Of a stretch of DNA of 5,956 bases, positions 1 to 5,314 are shown piece by piece. The notes under the pieces were generated by a model. The model had not been told where the DNA came from. It saw only the letters and a list, made by a program, of their open reading frames with translations, and ran no database searches. Each line of letters begins with the position of its first letter. Position 1 is the first letter of the stretch. Source of the DNA: Candidatus Bathyarchaeota archaeon (GTDB taxonomy: Archaea; Thermoproteota; Bathyarchaeia; 40CM-2-53-6; FEN-987); assembly GCA_023247835.1 (NCBI GenBank), contig JAHFFU010000073.1:1-5956 (forward strand), written 5' to 3'. Both the position numbers and the translations under genes were made by a program.

Positions 1-507
1 CTTCTCTATCTGCATTTCAGCTTCGTCTTGTTAGGCACGGGGTTACTTATCGATGGCATATCAAATATCGTTGCTCTGTTTTCACAACTCTATCGAGGAT
101 TGCTGTTTCTTTACGCCTTGGGCTACACGATAAACTTCATCGCACAACTGATAGCCTATGGACTCTTGGTCTTCGTCTACCTTCAACAGACCCGAAACGC
201 CGCCGTTCAATTCACAACGGCGACTGCAGTGCTCTCGGCACTCTTCTTTGAACGGAACGCATTTGCTGAATTGATTCTCATCGTACTGCTCGTCTACATC
301 GCGTTTCAAACAGCGATGAACTACGGAGTAAACAAAACGACAAACTCGCTGCTCGTCTTCAGTGCATTCGTCTCACTTGCGTTGGCCCACTTCTTCTTTC
401 TCATGTTTATCCTATTTCCAATCTTCTTTCCGATGGCGCATATTGCTCAACTATTTGGGTTCCTATTGCTGCTAGCGATGCTGCTCCGGGTGAATCAACC
501 ATCGTGA
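1..507 (+). CDS. Multi-pass membrane protein, 5' end outside the window
   Basis: The reading frame is open from the first base, so this is most likely the C-terminal 168 residues of a longer protein. A TTG at 28 could be read as a start, but the residues before it (LLYLHFSFV) continue the same hydrophobic helix, which argues against it. Roughly five hydrophobic segments are visible, separated by short polar loops (LQQTRN, NYGVNKTTNS), and the protein ends LLLLAMLLRVNQPS. There are no catalytic or cofactor motifs. The stop codon overlaps the start of the winged-helix gene (GTGA), so the two are probably translated together, and the membrane protein may sense a signal for, or be controlled by, that regulator (inference). 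I do not recognise a named family. Confidence 0.75.
   Translation, partial: LLYLHFSFVLLGTGLLIDGISNIVALFSQLYRGLLFLYALGYTINFIAQLIAYGLLVFVYLQQTRNAAVQFTTATAVLSALFFERNAFAELILIVLLVYIAFQTAMNYGVNKTTNSLLVFSAFVSLALAHFFFLMFILFPIFFPMAHIAQLFGFLLLLAMLLRVNQPS
489..493 (+). promoter_or_regulatory. Ribosome binding site of the winged-helix gene
   Basis: GGTGA, part of the archaeal GGAGGTGA consensus, lies 10 nt before the GTG start at 504 and inside the end of the preceding membrane-protein gene. It supports the GTG as the true start and translational coupling of the two genes. Confidence 0.5.
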
Positions 508-815
508 TTCCGAGCGAACCAGGGTTAGCGGCCAAGCCTGCCGCAAAATATCGATCGCAATTCCGAATATACGTAGACATTATGCGTGTGATTCAACGTG
601 AGAATAACGAAGCGAAACCTACAAGGATCCTGTACGGGGCTAACCTCTCTCATGACAGATTAATCAAATACCTTGAGGAACTGAAGACCTTGGGAGTGAT
701 ACAGGAGAGCGGAACCGATGACAAACTCTACGGCTTAACCCAGAAAGGCATCGAGTTCATGAACAATTTCAGAAAGGTAGAATCCTTCGCCGAAGCCTTC
801 GGATTCAAAATATGA
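504..815 (+). CDS. Archaeal winged-helix regulator, HTH_45/COG3432 type
   Basis: This 103-residue protein has the layout of the small archaeal winged-helix DNA-binding proteins (HTH_45, COG3432). A first helix (about residues 19-32, IYVDIMRVIQ) is followed by the helix-turn-helix (about 38-62) containing KPTRILYGANLSHDRLIKYL. A wing (about 63-80) ends in LYGLTQKGIEF, and an amphipathic C-terminal helix (about 82-98) may dimerise. The RILYGANLS and LTQKG blocks are the family hallmarks, as I remember them. It starts with GTG overlapping the previous stop by 4 nt, with GGTGA upstream. It is predicted to be a cytoplasmic transcription regulator; the upstream membrane gene is its natural partner or target. 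The ligand is unknown. Confidence 0.85.
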   Translation: MIPSEPGLAAKPAAKYRSQFRIYVDIMRVIQRENNEAKPTRILYGANLSHDRLIKYLEELKTLGVIQESGTDDKLYGLTQKGIEFMNNFRKVESFAEAFGFKI

Positions 816-831
816 CGTTCCCTGATCGCTG

Positions 832-841
832 CCCTTATTAT
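832..841 (+). promoter_or_regulatory. Possible TATA element before lipA
   Basis: The 81-nt gap between the winged-helix gene and lipA contains the AT-rich stretch CTTATTATC. As an archaeal TATA box it would give a leader of about 30-35 nt. No Shine-Dalgarno sequence is visible before the lipA ATG. The match is weak, and lipA may instead be read through from upstream. Confidence 0.2.
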
Positions 842-896
842 CAAAGTAAAACCCAATAGCTTAGAGTAACGCTACCTATCACAATCGGGTTTCACA

Positions 897-1829
897 ATGC
901 CACGATACACAGGCCACGTGCAGATTCAACAAACGTCCAGCATCAGGAAGCCCGAATGGTTACGCGTACGGTACCCAACTGGCGAAAATTACGAGAAAAT
1001 TAAGACAATTCTTGGGCAGCACAACCTGCATACGGTATGCGAGGAGGCCCACTGTCCCAACGTCGCTGAGTGCTGGGGGGGTGGGACGGCCACTTTCATG
1101 CTCATGGGGGACACCTGCACTCGAGGTTGCCGATTTTGCATGGTTAAGAGTGGAAACCCACATGGCCAACTTGATGTTTTCGAGCCCCTAAACGTCGCCC
1201 AGACTATCGCAGATCTAGGCCTGAGGTATGTTGTGATAACCTCCGTCGACCGCGACGATCTCCCAGATGGAGGCGCCGCTCATTTCGCCGCCACAATCAA
1301 AGCCATCAAGCAACACGATCCCGAAGTGATCGTTGAGGTGCTCATTCCAGACTTCCAAGGAAACATCAATGACGTTAGAAAGATCGTAGATGCAGGTCCT
1401 GAAGTGATAGCTCACAACATTGAGACCACGGAACCTCTGACGCCCAGAGTTCGCGACCCGAGAGCAACCTATACGCAATCGCTCAAAGTGCTCATGGCCA
1501 TCAAAGAATTGAATCCGAAGGGCTATTCGAAGTCTTCAATCATGCTCGGCTTGGGCGAGACTGAGAGCGATCTGCACAAAACCATGCAAGATCTGCGGGA
1601 AGTAGATGTGGACATTCTAACTCTAGGACAATATCTCCGACCTTCCAAAGGACATATTCCCGTGAGCGAATACGTGTCGCCTGAGCGCTTCGAATACTAC
1701 AAACGGTTGGCTGAGCAATTGGGATTTCTTTACGTAGCCTCCGGACCCTTAGTTCGGAGCTCATACAGGGCCGGAGAATTCTTTGTGGAAGCATTGGTCC
1801 AGAAGAATAGGTCAGCGGCCCCCAATTGA
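897..1829 (+). CDS. lipA: Lipoyl synthase (radical SAM)
   Basis: LipA inserts two sulfur atoms at C6 and C8 of the octanoyl group bound to the lipoyl domain of 2-oxoacid dehydrogenase E2 subunits or glycine cleavage H protein. At 310 residues it has the usual family length. The auxiliary [4Fe-4S] cluster motif CX4CX5C is at C48, C53 and C59 (CEEAHCPNVAEC). The radical SAM motif CX3CX2C is at C74, C78 and C81. Further blocks are VITSVDRDDLPDGGA (about 114-128), EVLIPDF, HNIETT, MLGLGE, LTLGQYLRPS and the C-terminal RSSY (287-290), whose serine is a ligand to the auxiliary cluster. It is therefore complete and probably active. The ATG start fits the family N-terminus, although no Shine-Dalgarno is seen. 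No octanoyltransferase (lipB) or lipoate ligase gene is adjacent. Its likely client, a 2-oxoacid dehydrogenase, is encoded 2.4 kb downstream. Confidence 0.98.
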   Translation: MPRYTGHVQIQQTSSIRKPEWLRVRYPTGENYEKIKTILGQHNLHTVCEEAHCPNVAECWGGGTATFMLMGDTCTRGCRFCMVKSGNPHGQLDVFEPLNVAQTIADLGLRYVVITSVDRDDLPDGGAAHFAATIKAIKQHDPEVIVEVLIPDFQGNINDVRKIVDAGPEVIAHNIETTEPLTPRVRDPRATYTQSLKVLMAIKELNPKGYSKSSIMLGLGETESDLHKTMQDLREVDVDILTLGQYLRPSKGHIPVSEYVSPERFEYYKRLAEQLGFLYVASGPLVRSSYRAGEFFVEALVQKNRSAAPN

Positions 1830-1848
1830 CGTTGTCAGTGAATGGCTG

Positions 1849-2148
1849 CTACTTCCACGTGACCCTGAGCAGGTTTGCGATGGCAAGCGCTTCACCCAGA
1901 TTCACGAAGAACATGTAGGCAAACGCCTGCTCCGCAATACTCGCTGCGGTTGGAGACATGAAGAGAAATAGCCACAAACCTATGATAGCCAAGTTCGTAA
2001 TGACAAAGAGCAGACCGAAAAGCAAGAGGCCCATTGTAAAAGGCGATGCAATGTCCCGGTAGTTCTGAACGTAGACGTACAGTAGAGCGGAAGTCATGGC
2101 TATGTTAACAAAAGCAACCAATGCACTGGCCCAGACCCATATTGCCAT
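1849..2148 (-). CDS. Small three-helix membrane protein
   Basis: This 99-residue hydrophobic protein has three predicted transmembrane helices at about 6-27, 36-62 and 68-94. The first loop reads QNYRDIASPFTMGLLLF, a pattern I recall from small archaeal membrane proteins of unknown function that often sit next to winged-helix regulators; I cannot give a family number. Its C-terminus (NLLRVTWK) resembles the LLRV end of the membrane protein at the left edge. The ATG start is preceded by a strong GAGGTGA site. It lies 35 nt downstream of the minus-strand winged-helix gene and is probably in its operon. Its stop is 19 nt from the lipA stop, so the two genes converge. The function is unknown; a sensor or modulator for the regulator is inference. 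Confidence 0.85.
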   Translation of the reverse strand: MAIWVWASALVAFVNIAMTSALLYVYVQNYRDIASPFTMGLLLFGLLFVITNLAIIGLWLFLFMSPTAASIAEQAFAYMFFVNLGEALAIANLLRVTWK

Positions 2149-2154
2149 GCTCTC

Positions 2155-2161
2155 TCACCTC
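2155..2161 (-). promoter_or_regulatory. Strong ribosome binding site, small membrane protein
   Basis: On the minus strand GAGGTGA, a seven-base match to the archaeal anti-Shine-Dalgarno complement GGAGGTGA, stands 6 nt before the ATG. It fixes that start and is the best ribosome binding site in the window, which contrasts with the absent site at its operon partner. Confidence 0.75.
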
Positions 2162-2183
2162 TCCATGCCAGCGGATTCCTTAT

Positions 2184-2489
2184 CTACTTTTTTCCAGTTT
2201 GACTCCAAATCTGCAAGAACAATTCCCAAGCTTCTTCAAGCCTCGGGGTGAGAAAATAGAGGGCTCCGTAGGCTCCTTCCTGTGAAATAACCAAGAGCTG
2301 ATTCTCCTGCAAAACCTTCAGGTGGTGTTGTATCGTGCGGTAGTCTACGTTCAAACGTTCGGCGAGCTGATTTGCATTCAGGGGGCGTTCTTTCAAAATC
2401 GAGATTATTCTTCCGCGCATGGGGCCGCCTCTAGTACCACCGATTAGGTACCAGAGAACACGTTTCAAGTGAACGTCTGGATACGCCAA
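2184..2489 (-). CDS. ArsR-like winged-helix transcription regulator
   Basis: This 101-residue protein has an ArsR-type (HTH_20-like) winged helix. Residues 12-24 (LWYLIGGTRGGPM) open the fold. RGRIISILKERPLNANQLAE and RLNVDYRTIQHHLKVL form the helix-turn-helix, with the recognition helix at about 50-61. LYFLTPRLEE ends the wing. No cysteine is present, so metal sensing of the classical ArsR type is unlikely. The only possible upstream start is TTG at 2489; a second TTG lies seven codons in, and an in-frame TGA closes the frame 24 nt further upstream. No Shine-Dalgarno is seen, which suggests a leaderless or short-leader transcript. It is first in a two-gene minus-strand operon with the three-helix membrane protein and is divergent from the sorted surface protein, so it may control both directions (inference). 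Confidence 0.87.
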   Translation of the reverse strand: MAYPDVHLKRVLWYLIGGTRGGPMRGRIISILKERPLNANQLAERLNVDYRTIQHHLKVLQENQLLVISQEGAYGALYFLTPRLEEAWELFLQIWSQTGKK

Positions 2490-2522
2490 GTGTTGTTTGC
2501 TCCGCGGAACCCCTCATCAATT

Positions 2523-2541
2523 CTGAACAGATACTGAAGAG
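2523..2541. promoter_or_regulatory. Operator-like repeats in the divergent region
   Basis: Within the 117-bp gap between the divergent genes, CTGAACAG and CTGAAGAG (7 of 8 identical) start exactly 11 bp apart, about one helical turn. The first copy also overlaps the small inverted repeat TCTG-AA-CAGA (2522-2531). This could be a binding site for the adjacent winged-helix protein. The elements are short and could be chance. Confidence 0.25.
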
Positions 2542-2555
2542 ATTTCCTATTGAAT

Positions 2556-2575
2556 CGGAAAAACCGCTTAATATG
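2556..2575 (+). promoter_or_regulatory. Promoter of the sorted surface protein
   Basis: TTAATATG at 2568-2575 is a TATA-like element preceded by a purine-rich stretch (CGGAAAAACCG) in the place of the archaeal BRE. Transcription would start about 2595-2600, close to the ATG at 2607. This agrees with the lack of a clear Shine-Dalgarno there. CGG-N5-CCG (2556-2566) forms a small inverted repeat over the BRE and could be a repressor site. Confidence 0.5.
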
Positions 2576-2606
2576 AAAAACTATCGCTGTTGCCGTTTGA
2601 TCAAAA

Positions 2607-3479
2607 ATGCATGTAACGAAAAGAACTCTAGCCAAGCTTCCAATCGCACTTCTAGTTCTGGCAGTGCTCGTCAGTGCAACGGCTCCAATTGCTCATGCCG
2701 ATACGGCGCCGAGCCTAGCGATCCTATCGCCGGGCGGACTACTCAACAATAGTACGGTCGTCCCACCCAGTTTCGTTGTATCCTTCGCAGTTTTCAACTT
2801 CGCTTTCGTCAATCCAGGCATTGTGGGGCAGACAAACCAGCCTAACATGGGCCATATGCACGTTTTCCTTGACGGTGTATACAGAACTCTTTGGGCACAA
2901 CCGGAAGGGATACCTTTCAACGATGTCCCCGCAGGACAGCACACGATAAAGCTGCAACTCGTTAACCACAACCATACTCCACTCAACCCAGACATCAGCG
3001 CCTCCGTGACGGTTCAGGTGACTTCCGCTCCGCAAGGTGCACCAGGCCTTACTATACTCTCACCCGCGGGCGCCTTGAACTCAGCAACAACCGTCGGTCC
3101 CTCCTTCGTCGCATCGTTTGCAGTGAACAACTTCTACCCAACCGACCCGATCGGCCAACCTAAAGCGCTAAACACAGGACACGTACACATCATCCTTGAC
3201 GGATCATACTACGGACTATGGACCACTCTAAACCCCATTCCGTTCATAGAACTCATGCCAGGAAGTCACACGATCAAGCTACAACTAGTTAACACTGACC
3301 ACAGCCCCCTCAGTCCAGATGTCTCACAGACCATCACAGTAACTGTGAGCGGATCGAGCTCAACAACTTCCCCAGCAGCCATACCCGGCTTTCCAATAGA
3401 AGCAGTACTAGTGGGTGCTCTGCTCTGGTTAGGAGCCTCGGCGATACTGAGAAAACGAAAATCCAAGGAAGCAAATTAG
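2607..3479 (+). CDS. Secreted two-domain protein with PGF-like C-terminal sorting signal
   Basis: This 290-residue protein is predicted to be exported. It has a basic N-terminus (KRTLAK), a hydrophobic core (11-23) and a cleavage site AHA|DT after residue 31. The mature part is two tandem copies of a roughly 105-residue domain (about 35-139 and 146-248), probably beta-rich. Each holds GHxHxxLDG (82-90, 191-199) and HTIKLQLVN followed by H-T/S-PL (112-126, 221-235), giving four conserved histidines per copy. The pattern resembles what I remember of DUF4399/DUF6130-like domains; metal binding is inference. A Ser/Thr-rich spacer leads to IPGFP (259-263), a hydrophobic helix (264-281) and RKRKSK, the tripartite layout of archaeosortase targets. 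The next gene is an archaeosortase, its likely processing enzyme. The exact function is unknown. Confidence 0.88.
   Translation: MHVTKRTLAKLPIALLVLAVLVSATAPIAHADTAPSLAILSPGGLLNNSTVVPPSFVVSFAVFNFAFVNPGIVGQTNQPNMGHMHVFLDGVYRTLWAQPEGIPFNDVPAGQHTIKLQLVNHNHTPLNPDISASVTVQVTSAPQGAPGLTILSPAGALNSATTVGPSFVASFAVNNFYPTDPIGQPKALNTGHVHIILDGSYYGLWTTLNPIPFIELMPGSHTIKLQLVNTDHSPLSPDVSQTITVTVSGSSSTTSPAAIPGFPIEAVLVGALLWLGASAILRKRKSKEAN
2709..3350 (+). repeat. Tandem duplicated domain inside the surface protein
   Basis: Two in-frame copies (about 2709-3023 and 3042-3350) encode matching domains. Shared blocks in order are ILSP.G.LN, PSFV.SFAV.NF, GH.H..LDG, LW....IPF, PG.HTIKLQLVN and H.PL.PD. HTIKLQLVN is identical at protein level, but the copies are clearly diverged, so this is an old internal duplication and not a recent DNA repeat. 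Confidence 0.9.
3381..3461 (+). other. C-terminal sorting signal (IPGFP-TM-RKRK)
   Basis: The signal encodes residues 259-285 of the surface protein: the motif IPGFP, a hydrophobic helix beginning IEAVLVGALLWLGA, and the basic cluster RKRK. It parallels PGF-CTERM, which is processed by ArtA in haloarchaea and linked there to lipid anchoring. The variant with a second proline (PGFP) suggests a separate specificity class. Confidence 0.8.
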
Positions 3480-3505
3480 CCGGAGACGTAAACGTGCCCC
3501 GGCTA
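3477..3505 (+). promoter_or_regulatory. Hairpin over the sortase start, followed by a T run
   Basis: TAGCCGG (3477-3483) pairs perfectly with CCGGCTA (3499-3505) around a 15-nt loop. The left arm holds the surface-protein stop codon and half of the GGAG Shine-Dalgarno (3482-3485) of the sortase. The GTG start (3494) is in the loop. Five T residues follow at 3511-3515. It could limit sortase translation or terminate part of the transcripts, so that the abundant substrate is made in excess over the enzyme (inference). Confidence 0.5.
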
Positions 3506-4048
3506 CCCCATTTTTCTCTCACTACAATTCGATCCTGTATGATCATGCACAGAACGATTCGCTTAGTAGCATATCTGACATTGGTTGCGGTTCTGTCGCT
3601 TCTGCTGATTTATGTGCCGAATTATTATTCGCTCCAGATCTGGACCGCAGAGAATGTAGCAAGCATCCTTCGCAGCGTAGGTTACGACGTGGCTATACAA
3701 AGCCAAGGCAGCGATGTGTTGGTTAACGGTTTTCAGCTCACCCGTGAATGCACAGGTGTTCAAGCACTGGTCCCCGTTTCCATTTTCTTCACCCTCATGC
3801 CAAGGGTCCGCAAGGCCAGAAGAGTTCTGGCAGTTGCGGCCGCATTATTGAGTCTGTATGTTGCGAATCTGACGAGAATTGTCTTGGAGCTTGTCCTGTA
3901 CTCACATCAATTACTTCCCTGGACCTTAATACATGATTATTTCGGGTTTGGGTTCAGCGCCCTAGCGATAATCCCAATATTATTCTTGGGAAGCAAAATC
4001 ACGAACTCGAGCGGCGTCGATGTCATTACTAGAAGTTTCACCTTCTAG
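3494..4048 (+). CDS. Compact archaeosortase (exosortase/archaeosortase family)
   Basis: Archaeosortases are membrane cysteine transpeptidase-like enzymes that cleave C-terminal sorting signals outside the membrane. This 184-residue protein shows the family signature: ECTG with catalytic Cys86 in RECTGVQAL, then Arg128 in VANLTRIVLE, then His147 in LIHDYFGFGFS. The third position is Arg in ArtA and commonly His in exosortases. Hydrophobic segments lie at about 24-41, 89-102, 109-124 and 149-167. It is shorter than ArtA and has little beyond the core. The GTG start is supported by GGAG 8 nt upstream; ATG codons at 3539 and 3545 are alternatives that would still keep the first helix. It lies 14 nt after its presumed target gene, so a dedicated one-to-one pair is likely. 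I do not assign it to a named subtype. Confidence 0.92.
   Translation: MPRLPHFSLTTIRSCMIMHRTIRLVAYLTLVAVLSLLLIYVPNYYSLQIWTAENVASILRSVGYDVAIQSQGSDVLVNGFQLTRECTGVQALVPVSIFFTLMPRVRKARRVLAVAAALLSLYVANLTRIVLELVLYSHQLLPWTLIHDYFGFGFSALAIIPILFLGSKITNSSGVDVITRSFTF
4029..4048 (+). terminator. Hairpin ending at the sortase stop codon
   Basis: CTAGAAG (4029-4035) and CTTCTAG (4042-4048) form a perfect 7-bp stem with a 6-nt loop, ending on the stop codon. A second stem, CAGATG/CATCTG (4055-4060 and 4064-4069, loop CTC), follows 6 nt later. There is no T run after either, so they may be mRNA 3'-end structures and not intrinsic terminators. Confidence 0.3.
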
Positions 4049-4228
4049 AGATTACAGATGCTCCATCTGAATTAGAGCAGACGCTTCAAGCTCCGAAAAC
4101 CTAAGGACGCAAAGCAGCATCTCTCACGGCAGCTTTGTATTCAAGATGCGTCGCTGGAAGGGCAAGATTTACAAGCGTTGGTCCGAGTTTCCCGATAGTT
4201 TCGAACAGCTCCCCAGGGGCCCCAAATT
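4049..4228. other. Intergenic region between sortase and E1-alpha
   Basis: I see no convincing gene or RNA in these 180 bp. They hold the CAGATG/CATCTG hairpin near the left end and a palindromic CCCCAGGGGCCCC at 4211-4223, five nt before the E1-alpha TTG. On the minus strand, a frame open from 4253 down to a stop at 4101-4103 has protein-like composition but no start codon until near its end. GATTTACAA (4167-4175) is the only TATA-like stretch for a dehydrogenase promoter, and it is weak. Confidence 0.5.
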
Positions 4229-5311
4229 TTGACTGTCGAGCTATTGCAGGTAATCAAGCCCACAGGCGAGGTTGTCGAAGAGATAGAGCCTCAAATTTCG
4301 AAGGATGAGTTGAGAAGACTCTACAGACTAATGGTTCTGGTAAGAAATCTGGACGTTCGTGGGCTTCAACTTCAACGTCAAGGCAGGATTGGATTCTTCA
4401 TAGGTTCACTTGGGCAGGAAGCATGCCAAATCGGAAGCGCCTATGCTCTAAAACCTGAAGATTGGGTCTTTCCAGCATACCGGGAAATCGGAGCTGCGCT
4501 CCTTCGCGGAGCAACACTGAAACAAGTGATGAACCAATACTTCTCCAATGCGGAAGATCTGGAGAAAGGAAGGCAAATAACGAACCTCTACGGCTTGAAA
4601 TCCATAAACTTCGTCATAGGCTCAGCACCCATCGCCACACAGATTCCCCATGCAGTGGGCGCAGCGCTGGCTGCAAAGATCAGAGGAGATCCCATCGTCA
4701 CCCTGGTCTACTTCGGGGACGGTGCAACTTCAGAGAACGATTTCCACGCAGGTATGAACTTCGCAGGTGTCTTCAGGACTCCGACGATATTCTTCTGCCA
4801 GAATAATCATTGGGCTATATCTCTCCCAGTTGAAAGACAGACCAGCTCTGAAACCATCGCCATCAAAGCTAAAGCGTATGGTTTCGACGGAGTCCGAGTC
4901 GATGGAAACGACGTTCTAGCCGTTTATCGCACAGTAGAAGATGCCGTGGAGAAAGCTCGCAAAGGCGGAGGCCCCACCCTGATTGAGGCTGTGACCTACC
5001 GGATGGGGCCACACTCGTCGTCTGATGATCCAACGCGTTACAGGACTAAGGAGGAGCTTGAGGAATGGCAGAAGAGAGATCCCATCACAAGATTTCGCAG
5101 ATACTTGGAAAAGAAGCGAATCTGGAGCGAATCAGATGAGAAGAAGGCGCAAGAAGACACCAACCATGAAATAGACGAAGCTATCGCGTATGCAGAGAAG
5201 ATCCCGCGTCCAGCTCTTGAAACACTCTTCACAGACGTATACTCCGACATGCCTTGGCACCTCGAAGAACAACTGCGCCAACTACAAGAAGAGAAAGGCC
5301 GGAAGGAGTAG
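4229..5311 (+). CDS. 2-oxoacid dehydrogenase E1 subunit alpha (branched-chain/pyruvate type)
   Basis: E1-alpha with E1-beta forms the thiamine diphosphate enzyme that decarboxylates a 2-oxoacid and passes the acyl group to lipoyl-E2. At 360 residues it has the family length. The diphosphate-binding motif runs from GDG (163-165) to NN (192-193). Other conserved blocks are LGQEA (61-65), FPAYREIGAALLRG (81-94), AVGAALA, the active-site loop RMGPHSSSDDPTRYR with His262, and the C-terminal PWHLEEQ (343-349). The loop and the PWHL end look closer to bacterial/thermophile 2-oxoisovalerate (BCKDH) E1-alpha than to classical PdhA, as I remember those sequences. The substrate may be branched-chain 2-oxoacids, pyruvate or both. 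The TTG start gives a plausible N-terminus; the Shine-Dalgarno is unclear and a second TTG at 4244 is possible. E1-beta follows directly. Confidence 0.95.
   Translation: MTVELLQVIKPTGEVVEEIEPQISKDELRRLYRLMVLVRNLDVRGLQLQRQGRIGFFIGSLGQEACQIGSAYALKPEDWVFPAYREIGAALLRGATLKQVMNQYFSNAEDLEKGRQITNLYGLKSINFVIGSAPIATQIPHAVGAALAAKIRGDPIVTLVYFGDGATSENDFHAGMNFAGVFRTPTIFFCQNNHWAISLPVERQTSSETIAIKAKAYGFDGVRVDGNDVLAVYRTVEDAVEKARKGGGPTLIEAVTYRMGPHSSSDDPTRYRTKEELEEWQKRDPITRFRRYLEKKRIWSESDEKKAQEDTNHEIDEAIAYAEKIPRPALETLFTDVYSDMPWHLEEQLRQLQEEKGRKE
5303..5308 (+). promoter_or_regulatory. Ribosome binding site of E1-beta
   Basis: AAGGAG within the last codons of E1-alpha precedes two adjacent ATG codons. Its spacing is 3 nt to the first (5312) and 6 nt to the second (5315), which favours the second. 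It also couples E1-beta translation to E1-alpha. Confidence 0.65.
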
Positions 5312-5314
5312 ATG

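Noticed and set aside
1783..1971. Plus-strand open frame across the lipA end and the convergent membrane gene
   Set aside because: It overlaps two well-supported genes in other frames and its composition (rich in W, R and C) is typical of a shadow frame.
2693..3035. Two long minus-strand frames inside the surface-protein gene
   Set aside because: They lie opposite a gene with signal peptide, internal domain repeat and sorting signal, have no ribosome binding sites, and look like antisense shadows.
3494..3538. Starting the archaeosortase at ATG 3539 and not at GTG 3494
   Set aside because: Not chosen because GGAG lies 8 nt before the GTG and nothing comparable precedes 3539. It remains possible, since the first helix would be intact either way.
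4196..4214. tRNA-like GTTTCGAAC resembling a T-loop
   Set aside because: No matching acceptor, D-arm or anticodon stem can be folded around it on either strand.
4146..4232. A 28-codon plus-strand frame starting ATGCGTCGC and ending TGA over the E1-alpha TTG
   Set aside because: It has no ribosome binding site and no recognisable sequence, and an open frame this short in a 180-bp gap is expected by chance. The overlap with the TTG is not enough to call a leader peptide.
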